This document shows, in pieces, positions 5,100 through 10,495 of a DNA stretch of 10,495 bases. Made by a program: the position numbers and the translations under genes. Origin of the DNA: Baffinella frigidus. Lineage: Eukaryota; Cryptophyceae; Cryptomonadales; Baffinellaceae. Below the pieces are notes generated by a model that had not been told where the DNA came from, searched no databases, and was given only the letters and a program-made list of their open reading frames with translations. The DNA lies in the NCBI GenBank assembly GCA_026770585.1, contig MU646568.1, forward strand, positions 287,988-298,482, in the 5' to 3' direction. Positions within the stretch are counted from its first letter, which is position 1. Each line of letters begins with the position of its first letter.

Positions 5100-5596
5100 G
5101 GTCAGAGTGAAAAAACGTTTCCCACCCCCATGGCGTGCAGCGTTTCAACACGGGTTTTTCTGCTCCGGGGTTGTGAGTTAGGGGTCGGGGTTTGCGGGGG
5201 AGGGGTTAGGGCGAAGGGGACGCTTCACACCCCCAACGGTTGCAGTTGCGTACGCAGAGAGGGGCCACACAGCGGGCTACGACGGGACGTTCGGCCCATT
5301 TTGGGCCGAGTTTCCGTTACCTTATCCGTAGGAACCCCCCTATGCCCCTACGGGTTGCCCACCGTAGGGTCCTAAGGTCTTGTCGCTTAGGGGTTATTCA
5401 ATATCCCTTCGAAGGCCGCTGTGGGGTTAGGGTGAAGGACGCTTCAATCGTCCATGCTGTACAGCTGTGCAACACGGGGGTTTAGAGCTCGGGTTTGGGA
5501 GATAGGGAGTAGGGTTGGGGGGGGGGGGTTAGGGTGAAGGGGCGCTTACGACCCAAAGGGTTGCAGTTGCGTACACGGATTTAATCTGGAGAGAGT
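5100..5596. repeat. Diverged repeated blocks with telomere-like cores
   Basis: The core GGTTAGGG(T/C)GAAGG followed by a CGCTT box occurs at 5204-5228, 5424-5450 and 5529-5550. Two of the three are followed by GGTTGCAGTTGCGTAC (5238-5253 and 5559-5574). CACGGG/GTGCAG-type sequence near 5135-5155 and 5455-5482 is also shared. On the minus strand the third copy would give a GTAAGCGCCCC donor after ...VYATATLWV, a possible short exon at 5550-5596. The first two copies do not repeat that frame cleanly, so I list the region as repeats rather than exons. A small hairpin (CGGCCCA-TTT-TGGGCCG) lies at 5292-5308. Confidence 0.6.
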
Positions 5597-5767
5597 CTGC
5601 ATACAAAATCTTTGTAGTAGGGGGGATGGCACCCACCCCCCCCCCGCTCAGTGCTGGCCCCACCGTGGCCCTGCAATTCCGTGTTTGTCCTTCCCCTAAG
5701 ACTTTGTGGGATGTCAAGCGATGCGCCTGTGAAGAAAAGGCGGAATTGCAAGCATAACCCTCTTCAC

Positions 5768-5893
5768 CTTAGTGAGCATCTCGCAGAGGGCGATGGCCCC
5801 GCGGTCGCTGAAGCCCATGTCCTCGACATGCACGGCCAGCGCGATCGCGCGCCTGTCCCCGGGCACCTTCTGCCCCAGGAGGAAGTCGGCGAG
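5768..5893 (-). CDS. Putative LRR-type exon, 42 codons
   Basis: Minus strand: acceptor CCCTGATCTCAG (5894-5905), frame LADFLLGQKVPGDRRAIALA, then VHVEDMGFSDRGAIALCEML and TK, donor ACTAAG|GTGAAG. It is 126 bases, phase 0 to 0. An in-frame TGA lies just before the acceptor, which supports the start. Nearly all codons end in G or C. 'DMGFSDRGAIALCEML' has the loop-plus-helix pattern of ribonuclease-inhibitor type LRRs (D..G..ALC..L). Within the window it is the first well-supported exon of the minus-strand series. The next well-supported ones are 4936-5013 and 3489-3587, all in phase 0, so an LRR scaffold protein spread over several kilobases is the simplest reading. Confidence 0.6.
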
Positions 5894-5896
5894 CTG

Positions 5897-6309
5897 AGAT
5901 CAGGGGAAAGGCGTCAGTCGCAACAACTTCTTCCTCGTTCACGATTGCCTTCCTGAGGATGCAAAGGGTGATGCAGCGCAGGGCAGTCTATGGTTAGCGC
6001 TGGAATGGGCCTCCAGGATCAATTTTCACACCCCTCCCCGTCTCCTCACCTGTTCGCATCTCGATACGACTTCGTTGTCCGAAAACCGGTTTGCACCAGC
6101 GAGGCGTAAGTCGCGCGGGGCGCGACCCTTGAGGGGGGAGAGAGTCCATCCAGAGGCCATCGTCAATGAATCGTCGGGCGAGACGGGGGTTCGATGCGCA
6201 ACGCTGCGCCGGGAAATCTGGAAGTAGCCTAAGTCGGAAGGCGACGCAATGGGCGCCAAAAAAGCGATCCCGCAGGGGTGGACACGCGAGGCGGCGGAAA
6301 CGGAGCGAC
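5897..6309. other. Stretch with no supportable feature
   Basis: GC-rich sequence with open frames on both strands at 5994-6309 that look like composition effects. An upstream exon of the LRR series could lie at about 5930-5990 on the minus strand (...ALRCITLCIL before a CTCAG), but no clear donor follows. Confidence 0.4.
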
Positions 6310-6712
6310 GGACACGGAGAGACGGGTGCGAGAGACTCGTCTCGCTGTTCTTCTGTCGAGGGGGCGGGTGCGCGTGCTGGTAGGAAGGCGCTTCTGAACA
6401 CCCTACCGCTGGTCAGCGAACGAAAGTTCAGGAAGTTGCCGCACCAAAATTGGTCCAAAACGGGACAAGACCACGGATTCCTAAATCCTTTTAGTTTTTC
6501 AGGCAACGAGTTGACCAAAAAGCTCGCCAGAAGGATTTCTATTTTCATCTTATCAACAGGCACCATGCCCACCGCACCCCTACCCGCGCTGCCCTCCCCG
6601 CCCCCGCGCTCTGCCCTCTTCCTTTGTCGCACTAAACCAACCCGGCGGCCCACCGTTGTTCATTCCTGTGGTTTGGGCGCTGTGCGCGGGCGGGCGCAGC
6701 CACAGTTGGCGG
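6310..6712. repeat. Large dispersed repeat, copy 1 (inverted relative to 8992-9609)
   Basis: The reverse complement of this 403-bp segment matches 8992-9609 almost base for base, once the 213-bp palindromic element and its duplicated TA (9072-9286) are removed. The two flanks of that insertion match in length exactly: 80 bp on one side (6633-6712) and about 323 bp on the other. A handful of substitutions are visible, mostly near the outer end (6310-6370). Both copies keep open frames on both strands, which near identity alone would produce. It is a mobile or segmentally duplicated sequence of unknown type. Confidence 0.9.
6633..6634. other. Empty target site (TA) for the 9072-9284 element
   Basis: On the minus strand the sequence runs GGTTGGTTTAGTGCGACAAA without interruption. 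In the other repeat copy a palindromic element sits after this TA and a second TA follows it. Confidence 0.9.
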
Positions 6713-6889
6713 ATTCTGGCCATCTCCTTCTCAAGGGACGTTTCGAAGGGGCACACCGCGTGGTCGCGCCCCGGGGGGTCCTTTGGGCGCTGCTGCGAGC
6801 AAGGGCGACGCACCAAGCGTTCTTGCCAGCCGTTTCTTGCATCTGCGGGGTTGTTGCGACCATCATACGCCCCGGACTGGAGCGAGGCA

Positions 6890-6981
6890 GTAAGTTTCTG
6901 GGAGGACCTTGGCTCTTCGGTTCACGGCTGCTCACGGCTTGCTCACGGCTTCTAACCGCTCTTTTTCTCGTTCGTGAGCAG
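6890..6981 (+). other. Predicted 92-bp intron before the 34-codon frame
   Basis: GTAAGT donor at 6890-6895, and a pyrimidine-rich stretch CTCTTTTTCTCG ending in GTGAGCAG at 6981. Inside are near-tandem CACGGCT(G/T)CT repeats (6923-6950). The upstream exon would be largely untranslated leader. A trans-splice acceptor use of the same AG is an alternative if the host adds spliced leaders. Confidence 0.5.
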
Positions 6982-6982
6982 A

Positions 6983-7087
6983 ATGTTCGCTACCGTTGCC
7001 AAGGCCCAGACTACCGAGCTGTGGATGTGGAAGATGGAGTACCTCCACCACGAGCAGCGCCCGCTCTACTTCGGCGAGTGGTTCTAA
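6983..7087 (+). CDS. Small protein or terminal exon, 34 residues, unknown
   Basis: ATG two bases after a convincing CAG acceptor opens a 34-codon frame ending in TAA. The product begins MFATVAKAQTTELWMWKMEY and ends LHHEQRPLYFGEWF. All but three codons (GCT, GTT, ACT) end in G or C, far beyond what the neighbouring sequence would give by chance. The composition (three Trp, two Tyr, several His, Met and Phe) is that of a real small membrane-associated or complex-bound subunit. I do not recognise it and see no clear transmembrane helix. It could be a complete micro-protein with a 5' UTR intron (6890-6981), or the last exon of a longer gene. The longer overlapping frame 6166-7161 is in another register and lacks this codon bias. 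Confidence 0.55.
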   Translation: MFATVAKAQTTELWMWKMEYLHHEQRPLYFGEWF

Positions 7088-7930
7088 GCCCTCCGCCGCC
7101 TCCTCGTCAGGACGGCCCCGGTAGGAGCGGCATCGCTACCGGCATGGCCCTCGGATTTTGAGCGATTAAACCTCCCAAGGTTTAGACATATGACTGGGTC
7201 GGCGGGGGCCGAAGCGGTTGCCGGCACGAGTGTCTGCCTGCGATGCGATTCTCGGTGCGATGCTGCGATTTTGGTGTCACGACGTACATTTGCTCATCTG
7301 CTCTGCACCACGAAGCGTGCGCGATGGCGCGACACTGCAACCACCTGCGTACAGTGCGTTGCACATCCTAGTCGGGTCTCATGATAGCTGTGGGGGCGCA
7401 CTTGAAAACTGGGAAGTAGCAAGTTGAATGCATTGGAAGAGAACAAAGTTGCAGTGCCCAGAATCTCTCGATTCAGCTAAGAAGAGGTGGGCGTGCGCGA
7501 TGTCACAGAGCTCAGAACGTTGTAGGTCTGCCCCAACCTTGTCCCAGCGGGGACCACTTGAAAACCGGAGAGTGCGGTGAGTTCAACGCTCTGAAGGAAA
7601 GAGAACACGAAGTTGCTTCTACTTCCTTGCCCACGTCTCACGTTGTTCGTACGGGTCAGGCGCATTATCTCACACTGCCTGCATGCATTCATCCCAGCGC
7701 ACATCACACGAGGCCCTGCTCTGTGAGGGCTGCGAGGACCCTGTCTCCTACACGGTCGGTGACCGTTTTTTTGAAGCGTGCGCAACGCAGAATGCACATG
7801 ACCTCGCCCCTGCTCACACAGCCTCAGCGGGGGTGCATGAATGGCGGCCGTGTTAGCGGTAACAAAGGCCTTTCTCGCTCCGCCTCAATAAAAGACCTTG
7901 CACGCCTCGCGGCTCTTCTGCAATGGCGAA
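7088..7930. other. No gene supported; one diverged direct repeat
   Basis: A block containing ACTTGAAAAC, an AGAGAACA box and AAGTTGC occurs at about 7399-7455 and again at about 7554-7617, roughly two-thirds identical by eye. AATAAA at 7887-7892 could be a polyadenylation signal, but nothing ties it to a transcript. Open frames here lack biased codon use. Confidence 0.5.
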
Positions 7931-7964
7931 GCTACAGGGGTCCACGCCAGATTCCTGGAGGGTA

Positions 7965-8083
7965 CAGGGGTACCTCGCTCATGAGAAACCGCCCCCCTCT
8001 AGGACCCTACGGTAGGACCATGCCTAGGGCCCTATGGTGGTCCTATGGGGGGGGCTGTGTTTCTTATGAGCGAGGTACCCCTG
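7965..8083. mobile_element. Palindromic MITE-like element A
   Basis: 119 bp from CAGGGGTACCTCGCTCATGA to the complementary TCTTATGAGCGAGGTACCCCTG end, with TA on both sides (7963-7964 and 8084-8085). The two arms are nearly complementary along the whole length and the middle is CCTAGGGCCCTATGG-like. No coding capacity, so non-autonomous. Confidence 0.85.
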
Positions 8084-8085
8084 TA

Positions 8086-8202
8086 CAGGGGTACCTCGAT
8101 TACAAGAAAACGCCTCCCCGTAGGACCCTACAGTAGGGCTATGCCTAGGGCCCTATGGTTGTCCTAGGGGGGTGACGTTTTCTTGTAATCGAGGTATCCC
8201 TG
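8086..8202. mobile_element. Palindromic MITE-like element B, abutting A
   Basis: 117 bp, termini CAGGGGTACCTCGATTACAA and its complement with one change (GGTATCCCTG). It shares the TA at 8084-8085 with element A and is followed by TA at 8203-8204. Its sub-terminal GATTACAAGAAAAC differs from the GCTCATAAGAAACC of its relatives on both arms, so it is a distinct subfamily with co-varying arms. Confidence 0.85.
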
Positions 8203-8252
8203 TACAGTGTAGGTCGCTTTGGGAACGCCACAACTGTAGGGCCCTACATGTA

Positions 8253-8431
8253 CAGGGGTACCTCGCTCATAAGAAACCGCCCCCCCATAGGACCCTGCAG
8301 TAGGACCATGCCTGTGGGTGCCTCGCTCATAAGAAAGCGCACCCCCCCCTAGGACCTCCATAGGGCCACAGGCATGGTCCCTACTGTAGGGTCCTATGGG
8401 GGGGCGGTTTCTTGTGAGCAAGGTACCCCTG
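8253..8431. mobile_element. Palindromic MITE-like element C with a half element nested inside
   Basis: Outer arms 8253-8313 and about 8366-8431 pair with each other (CATGCCTGTG with CACAGGCATG at the inner edge). The loop 8314-8365 starts GGTGCCTCGCTCATAAGAAA, the first part of another family member. The left flank is TA but the right flank is TG, so the right target site has mutated or the end was rearranged. Confidence 0.75.
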
Positions 8432-8525
8432 TGGGACCTCAGGGGGTCTGTGTGGACCCCCCTGGCCACTTCAGGGTTATAAAAACACGGGTGCTCCAAC
8501 ATTGGTCGGTGTCTGTTATCTTAAA

Positions 8526-8578
8526 TTAGTACCAGAGGGTTGACTAAACGCAAGATTTAGTCAACCCTCTGGTACTAA
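8526..8578. repeat. Perfect 23-bp hairpin, 7-base loop
   Basis: Arm TTAGTACCAGAGGGTTGACT plus AAA at 8526-8548 is the exact reverse complement of 8556-8578, with loop CGCAAGA. It is unrelated in sequence to the palindromic element family around it. It could be a minimal foldback transposon or a structured RNA; no promoter is evident. Confidence 0.9.
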
Positions 8579-8652
8579 ATTGAGGAAACGGGAGGCCCAA
8601 ATCCTGTCTGTGTTCTTAGGTTCTGGTTTTTTATCCCGTGCCCATGCGCCAA

Positions 8653-8735
8653 ATTTGACCGCCAAGAGGTCCTAGGCAGGTCCTAGGGCCCTACCGTAGG
8701 GCGTATGAGCCTACTGGGCACTTAAGGGATAGCCC
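8653..8735. repeat. Second dispersed repeat family, copy 1
   Basis: Contains GGTCCTAGGCAGGTCCTAGG, a CCGTAGGGCGTATGAGCCTA stretch and CACTTAAGGGATA. Related pieces lie at 9679-9740 (same orientation) and 10340-10391 (inverted). Its last third is also the start of the 102-bp tandem units. Confidence 0.65.
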
Positions 8736-9012
8736 AGATACCCCTGTACGTCGCTCATAGAAAGGGGGGATTCTGAAAAGCAGGCAACCGCCAACTGTGG
8801 CTGCGCCCTGAGCCTACTGGGCACTTAAGGGATAGCCCAGATACCCCTGTACGTCGCTCATAGAAAGGGGGATTCTGAAAAGCAGGCAACCGCCAACTGT
8901 GGCTGCGCCCTGAGCCTACTGGGCACTTAAGGGATAGCCCAGATACCCCTGTACGTCGCTCATAGAAAGGGGGATTCTGAAAAGCAAGCAACCGCCAACT
9001 GTGGCTGCGCCC
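8706..9012. repeat. Tandem repeat, three units of about 102 bp
   Basis: Units start at 8706, 8809 and 8911 with TGAGCCTACTGGGCACTTAA. They are almost identical; unit 1 has one extra G. Each contains CCCCTGTACGTCGCTCATAG, a mutated palindromic-element terminus, and ends CCGCCAACTGTGGCTGCGCC, which is also the border of the large repeat at 8992. The 102-base period keeps a long minus-strand frame open by arithmetic. Confidence 0.95.
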
Positions 9013-9609
9013 GCCCGCGCACAGCGCCCAAACCACAGGAATGAACACCGGTGGGCCGCCGGGTTGGTTTACAGGGGTACCTCACTCATAAGAAAACGCC
9101 GACCTCCACTTAAGGGATACGTCTGGGTCGTTTGACCAGGCCGTAATCTGGTACAAATCCACTGATTTTACAGTGAATTCACTACCTCGAGACGTATAGC
9201 CACTAGGACCACCATAGGGCCCTACGCATAGCCCTACTGTAGGGCCCTAGGGGGGGACGGTTTCTTATGCGCGAGGTACCCCTGTAGTGCGACAAAGGAA
9301 GAGGGCAGAGCGCGGGGGCGGGGAGGGCAGCGCGGGTAGGGGTGCGGTGGGCATGGTGCCTGTTGATAAGATGAAAATAGAAATCCTTCTGGCGAGCTTT
9401 TTGGTCAACTCGTTGCCTGAAAAACTAAAAGGATTTAGGAATCCGTGGTCTTGTCCCGTTTTGGACCAATTTTGGTGCGGCAACTTCCTGAACTTTCGTT
9501 CGCTGACCAGCGGTAGGGTGTTCAGAAGCGCCTTCCTACCAGCACGCGTGCCCGCCCCCTCGACAGAAGAACAACGAGACGAGTCTCTTGCACCCGTCGC
9601 TCCGTGCCC
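8992..9609. repeat. Large dispersed repeat, copy 2, interrupted by element D
   Basis: Inverted copy of 6310-6712. The left part 8992-9071 matches 6712-6633 and the right part 9287-9609 matches 6632-6310. The interruption is exactly element D plus one duplicated TA. Divergence from copy 1 is low and concentrated near 9550-9609. The left border coincides with the end of the 102-bp tandem array. Confidence 0.9.
9072..9284. mobile_element. MITE-like element D, with TA target duplication and empty site
   Basis: 213 bp, ends CAGGGGTACCTCACTCATAA and TTATGCGCGAGGTACCCCTG, flanked by TA at 9070-9071 and 9285-9286. The outer right half has the family's usual CCTAGGG/CATAGGGCCC interior. About 100 bp near 9101-9205 is unrelated and includes a CCACTTAAGGGATAC piece of the second repeat family. 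The empty site at 6633-6634 fixes both borders. TA duplication is typical of Tc1/mariner-like transposases acting in trans, though other TA-inserting superfamilies are possible. Confidence 0.92.
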
Positions 9610-9678
9610 GCCCCCCTCGACCCAGCACCAGCGAGACGAATCGCTCGCACCCTTAAGTCGAATTCGACCCCCACGAAA

Positions 9679-9740
9679 TCGTAGGCAGGACCTACGGTCC
9701 TACGGTCGGGCGTATCCGCCTACTCGCCACATAAGGGATA
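9679..9740. repeat. Second dispersed repeat family, copy 2
   Basis: Reads CGTAGGCAGGACCTACGGTC, then GGGCGTATCCGCCTACTCGCC and ACATAAGGGATACATG. It is the diverged equivalent of 8653-8735 and lies directly left of palindromic element E. Confidence 0.6.
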
Positions 9741-9746
9741 CATGTA

Positions 9747-9862
9747 CAGGGGTACCTCGCTCATAAGAAACCGCCCCCCCTAGGACCCTACAGTAGGGCT
9801 ATGCCTAGGACCCTATGGTGTCCTAGGAGGGGGGGCGGTTTCTTATGAGCGAGGTGCCCCTG
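9747..9862. mobile_element. Palindromic MITE-like element E
   Basis: 116 bp with termini CAGGGGTACCTCGCTCATAA and CTTATGAGCGAGGTGCCCCTG, flanked by TA at 9745-9746 and 9863-9864. Nearly the whole element can fold into one stem with a small centre around CTACAGTAGGGC...CTAGGACCC. By arm symmetry it is the least degraded family member here. Confidence 0.88.
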
Positions 9863-9955
9863 TACGGTCTGCACCCTCGCAGTTAGTCGCGGGCACAGAA
9901 GATGAGCGCGTCGAAGTGCCACGGCCAATCCTGCAAGGTGCGAGGATTGAGTCTA

Positions 9956-10060
9956 CAGGGGTACCTCGCTCATAAGAAACCGTCACCCCCCTAGGGCCAC
10001 CATAGGGCCCTAGGCATAGGCCTACTGTAGGGTCCTAGGGGGAGGCGGTTTCTTAATAGC
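9956..10060. mobile_element. Palindromic MITE-like element F, right end damaged
   Basis: The left end CAGGGGTACCTCGCTCATAA is preceded by TA at 9954-9955. The right arm runs GTAGGGTCCTAGGGGGAGGC then GGTTTCTTAATAGCTGGGTT, losing the expected GAGCGAGGTACCCCTG terminus. The core symmetric part is intact. Further decayed fragments of the family appear at about 10091-10115 and 10200-10230. Confidence 0.75.
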
Positions 10061-10127
10061 TGGGTTTCGGTCTGGAACGGGCCCGCATCGGGGCCTACGG
10101 TGGTCCCATGGAGGCTGTGTTGGTATC

Positions 10128-10129
<2 letters not shown>

Positions 10130-10175
<46 letters not shown>
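10130..10175. repeat. (CT)n microsatellite, about 22 units
   Basis: Uninterrupted CT dinucleotides between palindromic element fragments. Confidence 0.97.
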
Positions 10176-10176
<1 letters not shown>

Positions 10177-10339
10177 ATGCAATCCTGGCCTTGTATCAAG
10201 CATAGCCCTACCGTACCACCCTAGGGGCGGTGCGTGTCAATATTCGCGAGTAACCCCGGACCTCTCTCTAGGTCTTGCTCAACGAGAGCCTCCGTAGGGG
10301 ATGCATACGTGGCGGCCGTGTCGGTATCCCTCAGGTTGC

Positions 10340-10391
10340 GAGTAGGCGCATACACCCTACCGTAGGACCCTAGGACCTGCCTAGGACCTCG
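10340..10391. repeat. Second dispersed repeat family, inverted copy 3
   Basis: The reverse complement reads CGAGGTCCTAGGCAGGTCCT, then GGTCCTACGGTAGGGTGTATG and CGCCTACTC, matching the arrangement at 9679-9727 and 8667-8712. TTTTGACCGCC just to its right at 10403-10413 appears in the same orientation as at 8654-8662, so one border has been rearranged. Confidence 0.6.
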
Positions 10392-10474
10392 TGGACGTCA
10401 ATTTTGACCGCCTCGCCACTCTGGGTATAAACTGATGTCTGTCTCTCTTAGCATCCCCTGTACACTGAATTCGA

Positions 10475-10488
10475 GGGGGGGGGGGGGG
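10475..10488. repeat. Poly-G tract near window end
   Basis: A run of about 14 G after GAATTCGA. Similar G or C tracts occur at 3468-3478, 5519-5528 and 2277-2289. Confidence 0.9.
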
Positions 10489-10495
10489 TTCTGAG

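Noticed and set aside
5291-5310. Dinoflagellate spliced-leader gene (CCATTTTGG core)
   Set aside because: Only the nine-base core matches what I remember of the leader; the flanks do not. The match is better explained as a small hairpin.
5994-6653. 219-codon minus-strand open frame, partly repeated at 9287-9766
   Set aside because: The two copies are near identical as DNA, so the shared frame gives no evidence of selection. Outside the repeat the frames are unrelated.
6166-7161. 331-codon plus-strand open frame
   Set aside because: It crosses the large repeat, is also open on the opposite strand, has no recognisable domain, and overlaps the better supported 34-codon frame in a different register. 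It is explained by high GC content.
7558-8136. 192-codon plus-strand frame
   Set aside because: Its second half is palindromic-element sequence and its first half shows no codon bias or domain.
8478-8485. TATA box (TATAAAAA), and TATAAA near 10427
   Set aside because: No gene follows either site and both lie in dispersed repeats.
8164-8502. 112-codon minus-strand frame with repeated RNRPP / SYERGT words
   Set aside because: These words are translations of the palindromic element ends, not protein.
8755-9048. Minus-strand frame with repeated SHSWR...NPPFYERR units
   Set aside because: The 102-base tandem period is divisible by three, so any open frame in one unit continues. The content is transposon-end sequence.

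Overview
The window looks like nuclear DNA of a protist with TTTAGGG-type telomere sequence. The reasons are degenerate TTTAGGG/TTTCGGG runs scattered over the left half, small GT-AG introns, strong G/C preference at third codon positions in the clearest exons, palindromic transposable elements, and no bacterial gene layout. One leucine-rich-repeat (LRR) exon pair carries a 'PLFVRLEHNDI' motif that I associate with large LRR families of dinoflagellates. That placement is from memory: an alveolate (dinoflagellate or chromerid) is my best guess, not a result.

Left half (1-5900): I read this as one or more mosaic genes on the minus strand. No long ORF exists. Instead there are short exons of about 25-42 codons, bounded by plausible AG acceptors and GT donors, most of them phase 0 and a multiple of three long. 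In minus-strand order they are 5893-5768 (LRR-like), 5013-4936, 3587-3489 (LRR), 3363-3247 and 3195-3094 (duplicated LRR-like), 2690-2602, about 2031-1813, 1674-1548, about 911-852, 533-441 and 225-151. Several are tandem duplicates of one another. In the best cases the differences are synonymous or at third positions, so these are more than random open frames. The spaces between them are largely telomere-like repeats, and in several cases the repeat runs right up to the splice site. Tandem repeats of 120 bp, 20 bp and 22 bp and decayed exon copies fill much of the rest.

Middle (5900-7930): a GC-rich stretch with little supportable content except one small plus-strand exon or micro-gene at 6983-7087 (34 codons, strongly GC3-biased), preceded by a well-formed 92-bp intron. 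The 6310-6712 segment is repeated in inverted orientation at 8992-9609.

Right part (7930-10495): a transposon graveyard. At least six members of a palindromic MITE-like family have termini CAGGGGTACCTC...GAGGTACCCCTG. One of them interrupts the 8992-9609 copy exactly where the 6310-6712 copy has an uninterrupted TA. This gives an empty site and a TA target duplication inside the same window. A second dispersed repeat family, a 3 x 102-bp tandem array, a (CT)n microsatellite and a 23-bp perfect hairpin are also present.

No rRNA, tRNA, CRISPR or bacterial operon is visible. All exon calls are predictions from sequence alone, without transcript evidence.
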